From: Polyangiaceae bacterium
Lineage (GTDB): Bacteria; Myxococcota_A; Polyangia; Polyangiales; Polyangiaceae
Direction of reading: 5' to 3'
Assembly (NCBI GenBank): GCA_013361525.1
Contig: JABFXY010000065.1
Coordinates: 62,001-126,000, forward strand
DNA: 64,000 bases
The notes beneath the pieces were generated by a model that saw only the letters and a program-made list of their open reading frames with translations, was not told the origin of the DNA and did no database searches. Position 1 is the stretch's first letter, and every line of letters starts with the position of its first letter. Of the stretch, positions 43,911 to 52,539 are shown piece by piece. Position numbers and translations under genes: made by a program.

Positions 43911-44900
43911 TCATGCCTCCAGCACGGTGCAGTTCCAGTGGGCGCCGAACCCCATGACGAACCACGCGACCTTGTCGCCCGGCCGAACGCGACCTGCGGC
44001 TTGCGCATCGAGGTGATTGGCCACGTTGTCGGAAGCGACCGCGTGCCCGAAGCGAGGAATGTTGGCGGTGAAGATCTTCTCGGGCGGAAGTCCGAGGACG
44101 CGCGCCATGATCTCCCAGGTCTTCGCGCTCACGTTGTGCGGGATCAGCAGATCGAGCTCGTCGAGCTGGAGCCCTGCATCGCGCAGCGCATCGAGCATCG
44201 TCTCGCGAATCAGCGGAAAGTACGCGGCGACGATCTGGTCGTGGCTGGCCTCGCAGTCCCAGTACACGCCGCGCGTCTCCTGCGCCACGGAGAGGATGCG
44301 ATTGCGCTCGGCACCACGGGACACGACGCCCGCGCACGCGCCGTCCGACATCAAGTTGTAGACCACCTCTCGATTGGCGCCGGTGGGGAAGCGGTCCGCC
44401 GCGACGCAGAGCACGTGATCGATTCCGCTCTCGGCCGTGATCAGCGCGCGTGCGAGTCGGACACAGCCCTGGAACGCGCTGCACGCCATCTGTCCCACGC
44501 CCATCACCGGCACGCGCGACAACCCGAGCTCGATCTGAAGGCGGGTACCGGTGAATTTGAAGAGCGGCAAAGGATTGCTCGCACGGCCCCAGCCGTAGTC
44601 TTCGCCGGGATCGACGACCGCGCTGGTGCCCATTCCTCCTCCGAAGAGGATCAGGTCGATCTTCGAGAGATCGAACCCGCTGCGAGCGCGGAGATCGTCG
44701 ACCGCGAGACGGGCGAGCTGCTCGACCGGCACGTCGGAGACGCGCACGGTCTGGAAACCGAGCGCTCGAAGCCTATCCGCGGAGCTGCGGGTGCGGCCGG
44801 CGGCGGCAAGCTCATCGACCTGTTCCTCGCGGGGCGGCAGGTAATACCCGAGCGCGCCCAGCCCGATCCCCGATGCAAAACGGGTTGTGGTGTTCGGCAT
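43911..44900 (-). CDS. KASIII-like enzyme, first gene of the aminoacyl-carrier operon
   Basis: About 329 residues from ATG 44900; an upstream ATG at 44966 would add 22 residues. Thiolase fold: GVGQMACSAFQGCVRLARA with the nucleophile Cys, DLLIPHNVSAKTW with the His, and FGHAVASDNVANHL in place of the usual GNTSAAS, so Asn is not in the FabH position. Such variants transfer acyl groups to amine or alcohol acceptors rather than extend chains (known for KASIII-type acyltransferases). It could join the fatty chain to the aminoacyl unit. A degenerate partial copy of its 5' end sits at 46449-46620. Confidence 0.9.
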   Translation of the reverse strand: MPNTTTRFASGIGLGALGYYLPPREEQVDELAAAGRTRSSADRLRALGFQTVRVSDVPVEQLARLAVDDLRARSGFDLSKIDLILFGGGMGTSAVVDPGEDYGWGRASNPLPLFKFTGTRLQIELGLSRVPVMGVGQMACSAFQGCVRLARALITAESGIDHVLCVAADRFPTGANREVVYNLMSDGACAGVVSRGAERNRILSVAQETRGVYWDCEASHDQIVAAYFPLIRETMLDALRDAGLQLDELDLLIPHNVSAKTWEIMARVLGLPPEKIFTANIPRFGHAVASDNVANHLDAQAAGRVRPGDKVAWFVMGFGAHWNCTVLEA

Positions 44901-45012
44901 TTCGCCAATGAACCTAGTTCGTGCGCGCTCCTCGTCAGTGACCTGCAGCGCCAATAGACGCGACATCGCGCGCCAACGCGGCGCGGGCGAGCGGGGGGCG
45001 AGCTCGCGCGCA

Positions 45013-46428
45013 CTACTCCGACCACGTCAGCGCGAGGCAGCCCAGGTCGATCTCACAATAAGAGCACCCTTCGCAGATATCCTCGCCAGGGGTGTCGCCC
45101 ATGCATCGAATCTGACGGACGAAGTGCGAGAGCGCATCGGGCCCGACGCTCATGGTGTCGACGTTCGTGTCGGTGTCCGTGTACGACCGAATGACGTAAT
45201 CGTTGTGGACCTTCATCCCCGGCGCCAGCTCGCCCAGCAGCGTCGCATAGCCCATCGAATAGTCGGGCTGCGTCTCCTCCATAATCACTTGGAAGCCGAT
45301 GCCCGTCACACCCTCCACTTCCACATAGGGGTAAACCTCGATCGTGACGTTGGGCCCATTGCCTCCGAACTCCGTGTCGCCCGGGCCGTCCAACAGGAGG
45401 GAGTCGAGCACCACGGTGGTATCAAAACATCCGATGGATATGGGCGAACAGACCGAGGCGAGGTTGCACCCCTCGCCTGCGTCGCAATCCGAGTCCTGGG
45501 TGCAGGGCGTGCCCCCGCCGGTCCCGGAGGAGCCACCCTCCCCGCCACCCCCGACGTCGGTGCCGCCGCCGGCATCTCCACCGCCGATGTTTCCGCCGCC
45601 CGTGTTTCCCCCGCCCTCGCCCATTCCAGAACAAGCCACGTCTGCTTTTTCGCCTTCGACCGCTCCGCCGTATTCCGTGACCGCGGCGCTCGCCGAAATG
45701 GTGCCGGCGTCGAGCACGAGATCGACCGTGAAGGAGGGTATCTCGAAGACTTGCTTCCCAATGATGGGGACGTCGACCTCCACGCTGGGCTTGATGACCA
45801 ACGCACCGCCGCGCGTGAGATCACCCTCGTAGGAGGCCGTGTCTCCCTCGATTCCAGCGCAACTACCCGTAAAACCGACCTCGATGAAGCTCCCCTCGGC
45901 GACGTCCAACACGAGCGAGCCGGGGATCCCGCCAGGCAGCGGAATGGGAGGAAGGCGAGCGGGGGGAATATCGGCTTTGGCGGATTGGGGTTTACCGATC
46001 GAGAAGGGATCGAAGGTCGTCTTCCCTTCGAAGGCGATGTTCACGTTCTCGATGCCGGGGATAGGGCCGTCGTAAGAAGGTAATCCGTCGATGTCGATCT
46101 TCAGCGTCCCGGTCATCGCGAAGCCGCCCTGAAGCGACAACGTCCCGCCGCCGCGGATCCCGATGAGCTCCGGGGCTGAAGCCGAGCCGCTCGGTTGGGT
46201 CTTCACTTCGACGACCGTCGTTCCGCCCGCGCTGAGATCGAACGAGGCTTGTACGGGCGATCCAGGAGGCTGAAGCCCCGTCGAATACGAGAACCCCGGG
46301 AGCACCTCCTCCTCGCCGCGCAACGTCAAATACGCCGGCTCGGACTCACAACCCGCGACGCCGACACTCGACGCGATCGCGACAGCCCCAACGACAACCA
46401 ACAGCACACCGTTCGACAGGCTCGACAT
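45013..46428 (-). CDS. large Gly-linker lipoprotein
   Basis: 471 residues from ATG 46428 with GGAG 8 nt upstream. Signal ends at lipobox VAGC (MSSLSNGVLLVVVGAVAIA..VAGC). The N-terminal 260 residues are beta-rich (GGTLSLQGGFAMTGTLKIDI, FTVDLVLDAGTIS). A Gly-rich linker follows (GEGGGNTGGGNIGGGDAGGG), then PCTQDSDCDAGEGCN, the dispersed Cys motif of myxobacterial surface proteins, and a C-terminal domain with paired Cys (CEGCSYCEIDLGC). Function unknown; surface location inferred. Its 5' region holds a partial KASIII duplication, so the promoter may be a captured copy. Confidence 0.85.
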   Translation of the reverse strand: MSSLSNGVLLVVVGAVAIASSVGVAGCESEPAYLTLRGEEEVLPGFSYSTGLQPPGSPVQASFDLSAGGTTVVEVKTQPSGSASAPELIGIRGGGTLSLQGGFAMTGTLKIDIDGLPSYDGPIPGIENVNIAFEGKTTFDPFSIGKPQSAKADIPPARLPPIPLPGGIPGSLVLDVAEGSFIEVGFTGSCAGIEGDTASYEGDLTRGGALVIKPSVEVDVPIIGKQVFEIPSFTVDLVLDAGTISASAAVTEYGGAVEGEKADVACSGMGEGGGNTGGGNIGGGDAGGGTDVGGGGEGGSSGTGGGTPCTQDSDCDAGEGCNLASVCSPISIGCFDTTVVLDSLLLDGPGDTEFGGNGPNVTIEVYPYVEVEGVTGIGFQVIMEETQPDYSMGYATLLGELAPGMKVHNDYVIRSYTDTDTNVDTMSVGPDALSHFVRQIRCMGDTPGEDICEGCSYCEIDLGCLALTWSE

Positions 46429-46448
46429 CAGCAGGTCTCCACGAAGAA

Positions 46449-46620
46449 AGTCGATCGCGAGACGCGCGAGCTGCTCGACCGGCAGGTCCGAGGCGCGCAC
46501 GGTCCCAGCCCGATCCCCGATGCGCCACAGGTCGTGGTGCTCGGCATGGCCGCCGACGAACGTAGCCGGTGCGCCCTCCGCGTCACTGACTCGCGGCGCC
46601 AATAGACGCGACATCGCACG
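46449..46620 (-). pseudogene. degenerate copy of the KASIII 5' end
   Basis: On the same strand as the KASIII gene, this stretch repeats its first codons and upstream bases. 46596-46617 is identical to 44948-44969 over 22 bp, and the DNA reading VEQLARLA (about 44710-44755) recurs at about 46452-46495. Between them the copy lacks roughly 110 bp (from the GIGLG codons to the TVRVSD codons) and has many substitutions that destroy the frame. It ends right before the lipoprotein start. It is therefore a partial, deleted duplication, not a gene. Confidence 0.75.
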
Positions 46621-46695
46621 CCAAGGCGTCGACCATTTCCAATTGGCCGACGTCGAAGAGGCCGAGCCGGCGCGCTTCCTGCGCACCGGCTCGGT

Positions 46696-46729
46696 CTCGA
46701 GAACTCGAGAGAGCTCTCGAGTTCTCGAG
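46696..46729. promoter_or_regulatory. 34-bp perfect palindrome between divergent genes
   Basis: Left arm CTCGAGAACTCGAGAG, 2-nt centre AG, right arm CTCTCGAGTTCTCGAG; all 16 pairs match. Each arm itself contains two CTCGAG-like half palindromes. No T-run follows, so it is not a typical terminator. It lies about 110 bp upstream of the secreted-protein gene at 46842 and next to the KASIII remnant. It could be an operator or a recombination scar. Confidence 0.7.
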
Positions 46730-46841
46730 GGCCGTCCTCCATCAAAACCAGCAGAATCCTCGAGAAAATCGCTCGGCACCGACCTTGCTCTAGGGCTTCG
46801 CGAACGCGGCGCGAGGAGCGCCGCTCCAATCGGAGGTTCTC

Positions 46842-47696
46842 GTGAAAGCCCTGAAGCTTCTTCCCGCCGCCGCGCTGCTCTTCGTCGTCCCCGCCTTCGC
46901 GCAGACCGCCAGCCCGGTCGCGCATTTCACCGGTACCGACGGCGACTGGTTCAATGCTTCCAACTGGAGCACGGGAAGCGTGCCGGACGCATCGACCGAC
47001 GTCGTCATCGACGGCACCGACGTGGTGATCGATCCGGCGCAGGGCTCGGCCGACGTGGCGGTTCGCGATCTCACGGTCACCGGCGGCGGCTCGCTCACGA
47101 CGTTGCCGGGCACGCTGCTCGAGACGCGCGCCGAGTACGTCTCGGACGGAGGAGAGCTCTTCTTCAGAAGCAGCGGATCGCTCGGCGCGGATCTCGTTTT
47201 CGAGTCGAGCTGCACGGTGACGAATCCGGCAGCGTGCGCGACCGAGCGATTGAGCCACATCCTCTTGAACCCCACCAGCCAAACCAAAAGGACCATCGTG
47301 CTCAAGAGCAGCGTGGTCGCGCAATTCGGTCTCGGAGGGCTCACGCCCGCCAGCCTGAAGCAATCCTCTGACGGAAGCGTGGAGCTCCACGCAGGCGCCG
47401 GGCACTACGCCACGGTCAACGCCGAAACGGTGGCTCTCGATGGGTATTTGACGCTCTCACTCCATTACGGCTTCGAGCCTGTCGACGGCGACGCGTTCGA
47501 GATCATCACTGCGAAGCGCAGCCTCACCGGCGAGTTCACCGACTTGCCCGAAGGTGAACTCGTCGGCTGCACCGACAGCGACGTCGGCCTCTACATCTCG
47601 TATGAGGGCAACACCGTCGTCCTCAGCGCGGAGGACACGGACCATGACGTCTGCATGTCGGTACCCGCGGTGCAGACAGTCGGCGGGAGGCGCTGA
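46842..47696 (+). CDS. secreted beta-rich protein
   Basis: 284 residues. GTG start with CGGAGG about 6 nt upstream. Clear signal peptide (KALKLLPAAALLFVVPAFA, cut after AFA-Q). The mature N-terminus DGDWFNASNWSTGSVPDAST is the W-x-NWS-x-G-x-P motif found at the start of parallel-beta surface proteins, followed by VVIDGTDVVIDPAQG and strand-rich sequence. Four Cys are in two likely pairs. Function unknown; an exported or cell-surface structural protein is most likely. It diverges from the lipoprotein gene at 46428. Confidence 0.85.
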   Translation: MKALKLLPAAALLFVVPAFAQTASPVAHFTGTDGDWFNASNWSTGSVPDASTDVVIDGTDVVIDPAQGSADVAVRDLTVTGGGSLTTLPGTLLETRAEYVSDGGELFFRSSGSLGADLVFESSCTVTNPAACATERLSHILLNPTSQTKRTIVLKSSVVAQFGLGGLTPASLKQSSDGSVELHAGAGHYATVNAETVALDGYLTLSLHYGFEPVDGDAFEIITAKRSLTGEFTDLPEGELVGCTDSDVGLYISYEGNTVVLSAEDTDHDVCMSVPAVQTVGGRR

Positions 47697-47832
47697 GAAC
47701 TCCAAAGGAGAGGCCAACGCGGTTGCGTGCAACGCTATCGATTGTGTTGCACCACACGCCCGTCGCGCCCGACAGGAAATGGTCCCCCCCACTATCGCTT
47801 TCCCCGCGGGGCTCGCGTAACAGTTGTGGCCT

Positions 47833-48246
47833 ATGTCGACGTGGAAGTGCCCGGGCTGCGACACGAGCGTGCCGGACTACCTAGTTAGCTGCGCATCTTG
47901 TGGCTACGACCGATCGCCGCTGTCGAGCGATGGCCGCGCCGATCGCGCCCCGCCCTCGATGAGCGGCCTCGCGGATCCCGCCGTTTCGTATCCGTGGCTC
48001 GCGCGGGGCGCGGTGCTCTTTCGCGTCTTCGGATACATCACGCTGATCCTCGGCCTATTGAAGATGGTCGGCGTTTTGTATACGTCGCTCGACCACCTCG
48101 ACGACGCGTTGCAATGGCTGGCCCTCTTCTTCGGCCTTGTCGGGTGGGGAGTCGCGGTCGCGATCTCGGTCGTGATCCTCTTCATCTTGTCCGACGCCTC
48201 GGCGGCCTTGCTCGGCGTGCATCGCCGGCTGAACGTCAGGTCGTGA
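47833..48246 (+). CDS. zinc-ribbon membrane protein
   Basis: 137 residues from ATG 47833; a TTG three codons earlier is possible. A zinc ribbon opens the protein (WKCPGCDTSVPDYLVSCASC, two CxxC pairs), then two to three membrane helices (AVLFRVFGYITLILGLLKMV, WLALFFGLVGWGVAVAISVV). Such small proteins are common and their roles unknown. It stands alone, 136 bp from the secreted-protein gene. Confidence 0.85.
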   Translation: MSTWKCPGCDTSVPDYLVSCASCGYDRSPLSSDGRADRAPPSMSGLADPAVSYPWLARGAVLFRVFGYITLILGLLKMVGVLYTSLDHLDDALQWLALFFGLVGWGVAVAISVVILFILSDASAALLGVHRRLNVRS

Positions 48247-48574
48247 CGTTCGGGGGATAGCAGCGTCGGTTACCATCGACCTGTCAGGCGCGCGCCTTTC
48301 CGCCGTCCCTGCGCCGCTCGAGGTCATCATGCGAGCTCTCGTTCCCTCCGTTCGTGCGTCGCGCATCCGCGCGTGCGCCCGTGCGTGCTCGGCGAGGCGC
48401 TTGCACCTCTCGGAGCTCGGGCGGGTCGCCGCGTCGATGTGAGCCGCGCTGCCGGCGATAGCCGGCGCGCGCGAGGCATCCACTGGGACCACGGGGCCCG
48501 GCGGCGCCTTCGCGCGAATGGCGGCGGCGCGGCGTTTCCCGCTCTTTTTTTGCCCCGAGAAGGTCTCGGTTTCC
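48247..48574. other. 328-bp non-coding stretch upstream of the EF-G paralogue
   Basis: No supported gene. It holds a hairpin GCCGGC-gata-GCCGGC at 48451-48466 and a T7 run near 48545, just before the EF-G start. The frame of the EF-G gene is open back to 48518, but those 19 extra codons have no family match. The stretch probably carries the EF-G promoter and leader. Confidence 0.4.
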
Positions 48575-50602
48575 ATGCGCTCTCGCATTCAATGCAACAG
48601 AACCGTCGGCATCGTCGCGCACGTCGACGCCGGCAAAACCACGCTCACGGAGCGAATCCTGCACGCAACCGGTCGGGTTCACGTGCTCGGCACGGTCGAC
48701 GGCGGCACCACGACTACCGATCACGATCCACGCGAGCGCGCTCGCGGCATCACGATTGGCGCGGCTGCCGTCACCTTCGAGCACCGTGGACATCAGGTGT
48801 CGCTCGTCGACACACCGGGCCACGTCGACTTCGGTATCGAGGTCGAGCGCAGCTTGCGCGTGCTCGACGGCGCGGTCGTGGTGCTCGACGCTGTCTCCGG
48901 CGTCGAGCCTCAGACCGAGGCCGTCTGGGCGCGCGCGGAGCGGCACGGCATCCCCCGCGTCGTCTTCGTAAACAAGCTGGATCGCGCGGGCGCCGACTTC
49001 GAAGGCGCCGTTCGATCGGTCGAGGAGGTGCTCGGTGCGCGGGCGCTTCCGCTCGTCGTTCCCTCGCCCGCGGGTGGGACGCTCTTCGATCTCGTACATC
49101 TACGCGAGATCGAGGCGGGTTCACGATCCTCGGACGACACGCGACCTCTTCGCGGCGACGCGGAGCGGTTCGCACGAGCCGCGCGCGACCGCATCGTCGA
49201 GACTCTCACGTTGATCGACGACCACCTCCTCGGGGTGTTCGTCGGCGCCGGAGAGATCGACGACGCGGCGCTCCTCGATGCGCTTCGGCGGGCGACGATA
49301 TCCGGCCGGATCGTACCGGTTCTCGCGGGCTCCGCGAAGATCGGGCTCGGTGTCGGTACGTTGCTCGACGCGATCGTCGACCTACTCCCCTCACCCGCGG
49401 ATCGTCCTCGGGTGCGTTCGGAGGCGGGCGAGACGTTCGCCTCGGATCCCGATGGCCCCCTGGTGGCGTTCTGCTTCAAGGGTGTGCACGACGGATTCGG
49501 GCAGCGCACCTTCGTGCGGGTGTATTCAGGCACGCTACGCAAAGGCGATAGTGTCTTTGCGGCGCGCGTCGGACGAGCCGTTCGGATTGGGCGGTTGGCG
49601 CGCCTGTTCGGCGATCGGGTCGAGGACCTCGATGCGATCGGCCCAGGCGAGATTGCCGCGGTGCTCGGCCTTCCTTTGGGAACGGGCGAGACACTTTCGG
49701 ATCGTTCACATCCGGTATTGCTCGAGACACTCGCGGTCCCGGCACCGGTCGTCCACGTGGCGATTCAGCCGCGGACGGCGGAGTCGCGGTCACGGCTCGG
49801 TGAAGCGCTTCGGCGCGTCTTGTCGGAGGACCCTTCATTGTCGTCCTCGGCCGATCCAGAAACGGGCGAGACGCTCTTGTCGGGGCTCGGCGAGCTCCAC
49901 CTCGAGGTCACGCTCGACAAGCTGCGGGACGATTACGGCGTCGATGTTCGCGCATCGGCTCCCCAAGTCGCCTTCCGCGAGACCATTACCCATCAATCTG
50001 AAAGTGAGGTAAAACACATCAAACGAACCGGCGGCCCAGGCCAATACGGTCACGTCATCTTGCGGGTCGAACCAGCCGACAGAGGCACCGGTATCTCGTT
50101 CGAGGACCGGTCCGAAGGCGGCGTCGTTCCGCGTGTGTTCGTTCCGGCGGTCGAAGCGGGTGCGCGCGAAGCGGCTGCGCTCGGCGTACGCGCGGGGTAT
50201 CCGGTCACGGACGTGCGGATCACGCTACTCGGCGGGTCCTCGCATTCGCACGACTCGAACGAGCTCGCGTTCGCGCTCGCCGCGCGGCGAGCGTTTACCG
50301 AGGCCGTACGTTCTGCGGGTCCCGTCCTGCTGGAGCCCGTCATGAGGGTGGACGTCACGGTACCCGACGCTGCCCTCGGAGACGTGCTCGGCGATTTGGC
50401 CTCGCGAAGGGCGCGAATCGACGAGTTGAACTCCCGCGGCCTCGCGCGGACCATCATTGCGCACGTCCCGCTCGCCGAGCTCATCGGCTACGTCACGGCG
50501 CTGCGCTCGCGGACGCAGGGGCGAGGCACCGCGTCGATGACGCTCGAGGGATATGAAGTAGCGCCCGAGAGCATCGTCGAGCGTGCGGGCGGTCGGGTCT
50601 GA
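48575..50602 (+). CDS. elongation factor G paralogue
   Basis: 675 residues, five-domain EF-G layout. G motifs: VGIVAHVDAGKTTLTERIL (P-loop), RGITIGAAAV (switch), DTPGHVDFG, NKLDRAGADF and GSAKI. Domain IV region shows RTGGPGQYGHVILRVEP and the C-terminal domain has EGYEVAPESI. The main EF-G is normally in the str operon with S12/S7 and EF-Tu; this one is solitary and somewhat short, so it is likely a second EF-G with a specialised role, such as ribosome recycling or antibiotic tolerance. ATG 48575 has GAGAAGG upstream. A strong terminator follows. Confidence 0.93.
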   Translation: MRSRIQCNRTVGIVAHVDAGKTTLTERILHATGRVHVLGTVDGGTTTTDHDPRERARGITIGAAAVTFEHRGHQVSLVDTPGHVDFGIEVERSLRVLDGAVVVLDAVSGVEPQTEAVWARAERHGIPRVVFVNKLDRAGADFEGAVRSVEEVLGARALPLVVPSPAGGTLFDLVHLREIEAGSRSSDDTRPLRGDAERFARAARDRIVETLTLIDDHLLGVFVGAGEIDDAALLDALRRATISGRIVPVLAGSAKIGLGVGTLLDAIVDLLPSPADRPRVRSEAGETFASDPDGPLVAFCFKGVHDGFGQRTFVRVYSGTLRKGDSVFAARVGRAVRIGRLARLFGDRVEDLDAIGPGEIAAVLGLPLGTGETLSDRSHPVLLETLAVPAPVVHVAIQPRTAESRSRLGEALRRVLSEDPSLSSSADPETGETLLSGLGELHLEVTLDKLRDDYGVDVRASAPQVAFRETITHQSESEVKHIKRTGGPGQYGHVILRVEPADRGTGISFEDRSEGGVVPRVFVPAVEAGAREAAALGVRAGYPVTDVRITLLGGSSHSHDSNELAFALAARRAFTEAVRSAGPVLLEPVMRVDVTVPDAALGDVLGDLASRRARIDELNSRGLARTIIAHVPLAELIGYVTALRSRTQGRGTASMTLEGYEVAPESIVERAGGRV

Positions 50603-50614
50603 CTGTGTCATGAG

Positions 50615-50647
50615 AGCCGGGCGGCGAATGCCGTCCGGCTCGCTTTT
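50615..50647 (+). terminator. Rho-independent terminator after the EF-G paralogue
   Basis: AGCCGGGCGGC-gaat-GCCGTCCGGCT is an 11-bp stem (one G-U pair in RNA) with a GAAT loop, followed by CGCTTTT. It starts 13 bp after the stop codon. Confidence 0.85.
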
Positions 50648-50742
50648 CTGTGAGTCTCGAAGCGGCGACCTGCGAACCATTTGATCACACCGAGGCGGAC
50701 TGTCACGTTGGTCGTGGGGGTTTCGAGCGCTAAAGTTGCGAA

Positions 50743-51633
50743 ATGCGGGAGCGCGCAACACGCCCCGAGGAGGGCAAGTCGCCCGCGGACGTGGCCGGCC
50801 AGGCGGCCCCTCGGTCCGAACGCGGGCGCGAATCCGAACTCGCAGCACGCGAGGCCGCGCAGGACGAGCGCGAGCGGGCGAACGACGAGCGCGAGCGATC
50901 TCAGGACCAGCGCGACGCCGACCAATCGCGGCGCGAGACGGCGGAGGACGAGCGGCAGCGCCTTCGCGAGATGTTCGTCGGCATCCTGGGCCACGACCTT
51001 CGTAATCCACTATCCGCCATTACGATGGCGGCGGACGTCCTGGTCCGCGCGGGTGATTTGCCACAGCAACATGCGCAAACAGCGCATCGAATCAAGCGCA
51101 GCGCAAAGAGAATGGCGCGCATGATTGACCAGTTGCTCGACTTTGCGCGAACGCGCCTCGACTCCGGCATTCCGATCGAGCCGAGGGAAGTCGACATGAA
51201 CGAGGTCGCGCGTCAGGTCGTGGAGGAGCTCGAGCTTGCCAATCCCGGTCGCGTCGTCAAGCTCGTGCCCGCGGTCGACGGCAAGGGCGTCTGGGATCGC
51301 GATCGCATCGTTCAACTGCTCTCGAATCTCGTCGGCAATGCCATTCAGCATTCCGATGCCGGCGCCGGCGTCGCGGTGAGGCTCCGGTCCGATGACGACG
51401 CGATTGAGATCGCCGTTCACAACGCTGGACAGCCGATCCCCGAGGACTTGCTGCCACGACTTTTCGACCCCTTCCGCCAAGGCCGACACGCAGCGAACGG
51501 GCTCGGCCTCGGCCTCTACATCGCAGCCCAAATCGCTTTCGCGCACCGCGGCAAGATCGACGTCGTCTCGACGGCGGGTGATGGGACGACGTTTCGCCTC
51601 AGCCTTCCTCGGCAGGCGACCGCAAAAGTCTGA
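50743..51633 (+). CDS. soluble sensor histidine kinase
   Basis: 296 residues. The first 75 are highly charged with Arg/Glu/Asp repeats (ERERANDERERSQDQRDADQ), a probable long helix or coiled coil. Then HisKA with GHDLRNPLSAITMA (phospho-His near residue 84) and a HATPase with NLVGNAIQHSDAG, NAGQPIP, FRQGRH and GLGLGLYIA. There is no membrane segment and no sensory domain, so the signal may come through a partner binding the coiled coil. No cognate regulator is adjacent. Confidence 0.93.
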   Translation: MRERATRPEEGKSPADVAGQAAPRSERGRESELAAREAAQDERERANDERERSQDQRDADQSRRETAEDERQRLREMFVGILGHDLRNPLSAITMAADVLVRAGDLPQQHAQTAHRIKRSAKRMARMIDQLLDFARTRLDSGIPIEPREVDMNEVARQVVEELELANPGRVVKLVPAVDGKGVWDRDRIVQLLSNLVGNAIQHSDAGAGVAVRLRSDDDAIEIAVHNAGQPIPEDLLPRLFDPFRQGRHAANGLGLGLYIAAQIAFAHRGKIDVVSTAGDGTTFRLSLPRQATAKV

Positions 51634-51942
51634 GCCGATTCGTGCCCGAGGGTCCGCACGGATGGCCTGGAGCCTTCCGCCTTTCCTCACGACGCGGTAG
51701 GTCACGCTACTACCGTCTGGAGCCCACATGTTTGCGCCATCCCCGACGTCGCCATCGATGACGACGGCAACGCAAGCTCGGTGACGGAATGTAGCGTTCC
51801 GCGCATCGCGGGCAGGTCGCTGTCAGCAATACCGGGAACGCGGTCGCAGCATGGCAGCAAGCCTACGAGGTTTGGGCGAACGTGTCGGCGTCGCAGGCAT
51901 GGCGCTTCATGTGCTTCACGGGCTCCTCAGCGCGGAACCTGG
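51634..51942. other. 309-bp stretch without an intact gene
   Basis: Tail-to-tail region between the histidine kinase and the minus-strand hypothetical gene. It contains only the decayed fragment listed at 51736-51950; no terminator with a T-run was seen. Confidence 0.4.
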
Positions 51943-51950
51943 TCAACGAC
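51736..51950 (+). pseudogene. decayed fragment of a GNAVAVWQQ-type repeat protein
   Basis: On the plus strand the frame from 51736 reads AIPDVAIDDDGNASSVTE, and after a frame change, from about 51822, VAVSNTGNAVAAWQQAYEVW, then ANVSASQAWRF. These are recognisable pieces of the repeat (xxVAIDxxGNAxAVWxQ..IWANxx) found in secreted beta-repeat proteins of myxobacteria. There is no start, frames are broken, and the copy runs into the convergent gene, so it is a remnant. Confidence 0.4.
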
Positions 51951-52539
51951 CGAAGAAGGGCTCGCGCACTCCGAGCGATCGTCGGAGACGGGCTAGATAC
52001 GCCTCCATCCCGGCATCGGACATGTCCAGGATGGCTCTGAATGACTGAAACGCGCCCTGCGGTTTGCCTTTGTGCTCGTCGTGGAGCTCGACGATGGCCT
52101 TGAAGAGCGCCTGCCGCTCGGAGCTCCAATTGGGATGGGGAACCACTTTGTACAACTCGAGCTCGTAGGCAGCGGCTTCGATTTGGGTGAGCTGCTGGAT
52201 TTCCAATTGCGACTTAACCTTGACAACCGTGCCCCAACTGAAGTGGTACAAGGACCCCGCACCCGTCGGTTTCGCCTTCGGCCTGTTCGCGTCCGGGACA
52301 CGGTGGGAGAGCTCGATGAGATTGGTCGCCCGAGCAGCATCGATGCAATGGATCCTCTCCGCTTCATATCTGGTGAGGATGTCGCTTATCGTTCCGGTTA
52401 GGATGATCGGCGCAAAAATCGTCTTGCCGGACTTATCTTCTTTGGGCAACAGGCACTCTCGCAGAGTGAACTGGGGGAGCCCCCCCTGCGGGGAACCGCT
52501 TCCGCATTTCGCCCCTAACCTCTTTGATGAAGCCGGCAT
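51943..52539 (-). CDS. C-terminal part of the split Cys-rich protein
   Basis: The open frame runs from 52539, but its coding character begins near 52490, where it continues the protein encoded at 52433-53227 after a one-base shift in a run of seven G (52480-52486 on the minus strand). From there it reads LPQFTLRECLLPKEDKSGK, APIILTGTISDILTRYEAER, and a long polar C-terminus (MSDAGMEAYLARLRRSLGVR). No known domain. The apparent ATG at 52539 overlaps the upstream coding region and is probably not used. See the next entry for the whole gene. Confidence 0.6.
   Translation of the reverse strand: MPASSKRLGAKCGSGSPQGGLPQFTLRECLLPKEDKSGKTIFAPIILTGTISDILTRYEAERIHCIDAARATNLIELSHRVPDANRPKAKPTGAGSLYHFSWGTVVKVKSQLEIQQLTQIEAAAYELELYKVVPHPNWSSERQALFKAIVELHDEHKGKPQGAFQSFRAILDMSDAGMEAYLARLRRSLGVREPFFGR

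Noticed and set aside
48575..50602. Tetracycline-resistance ribosomal protection protein
   Set aside because: Related to EF-G, but length and G-motif details fit EF-G paralogues better; no resistance context.
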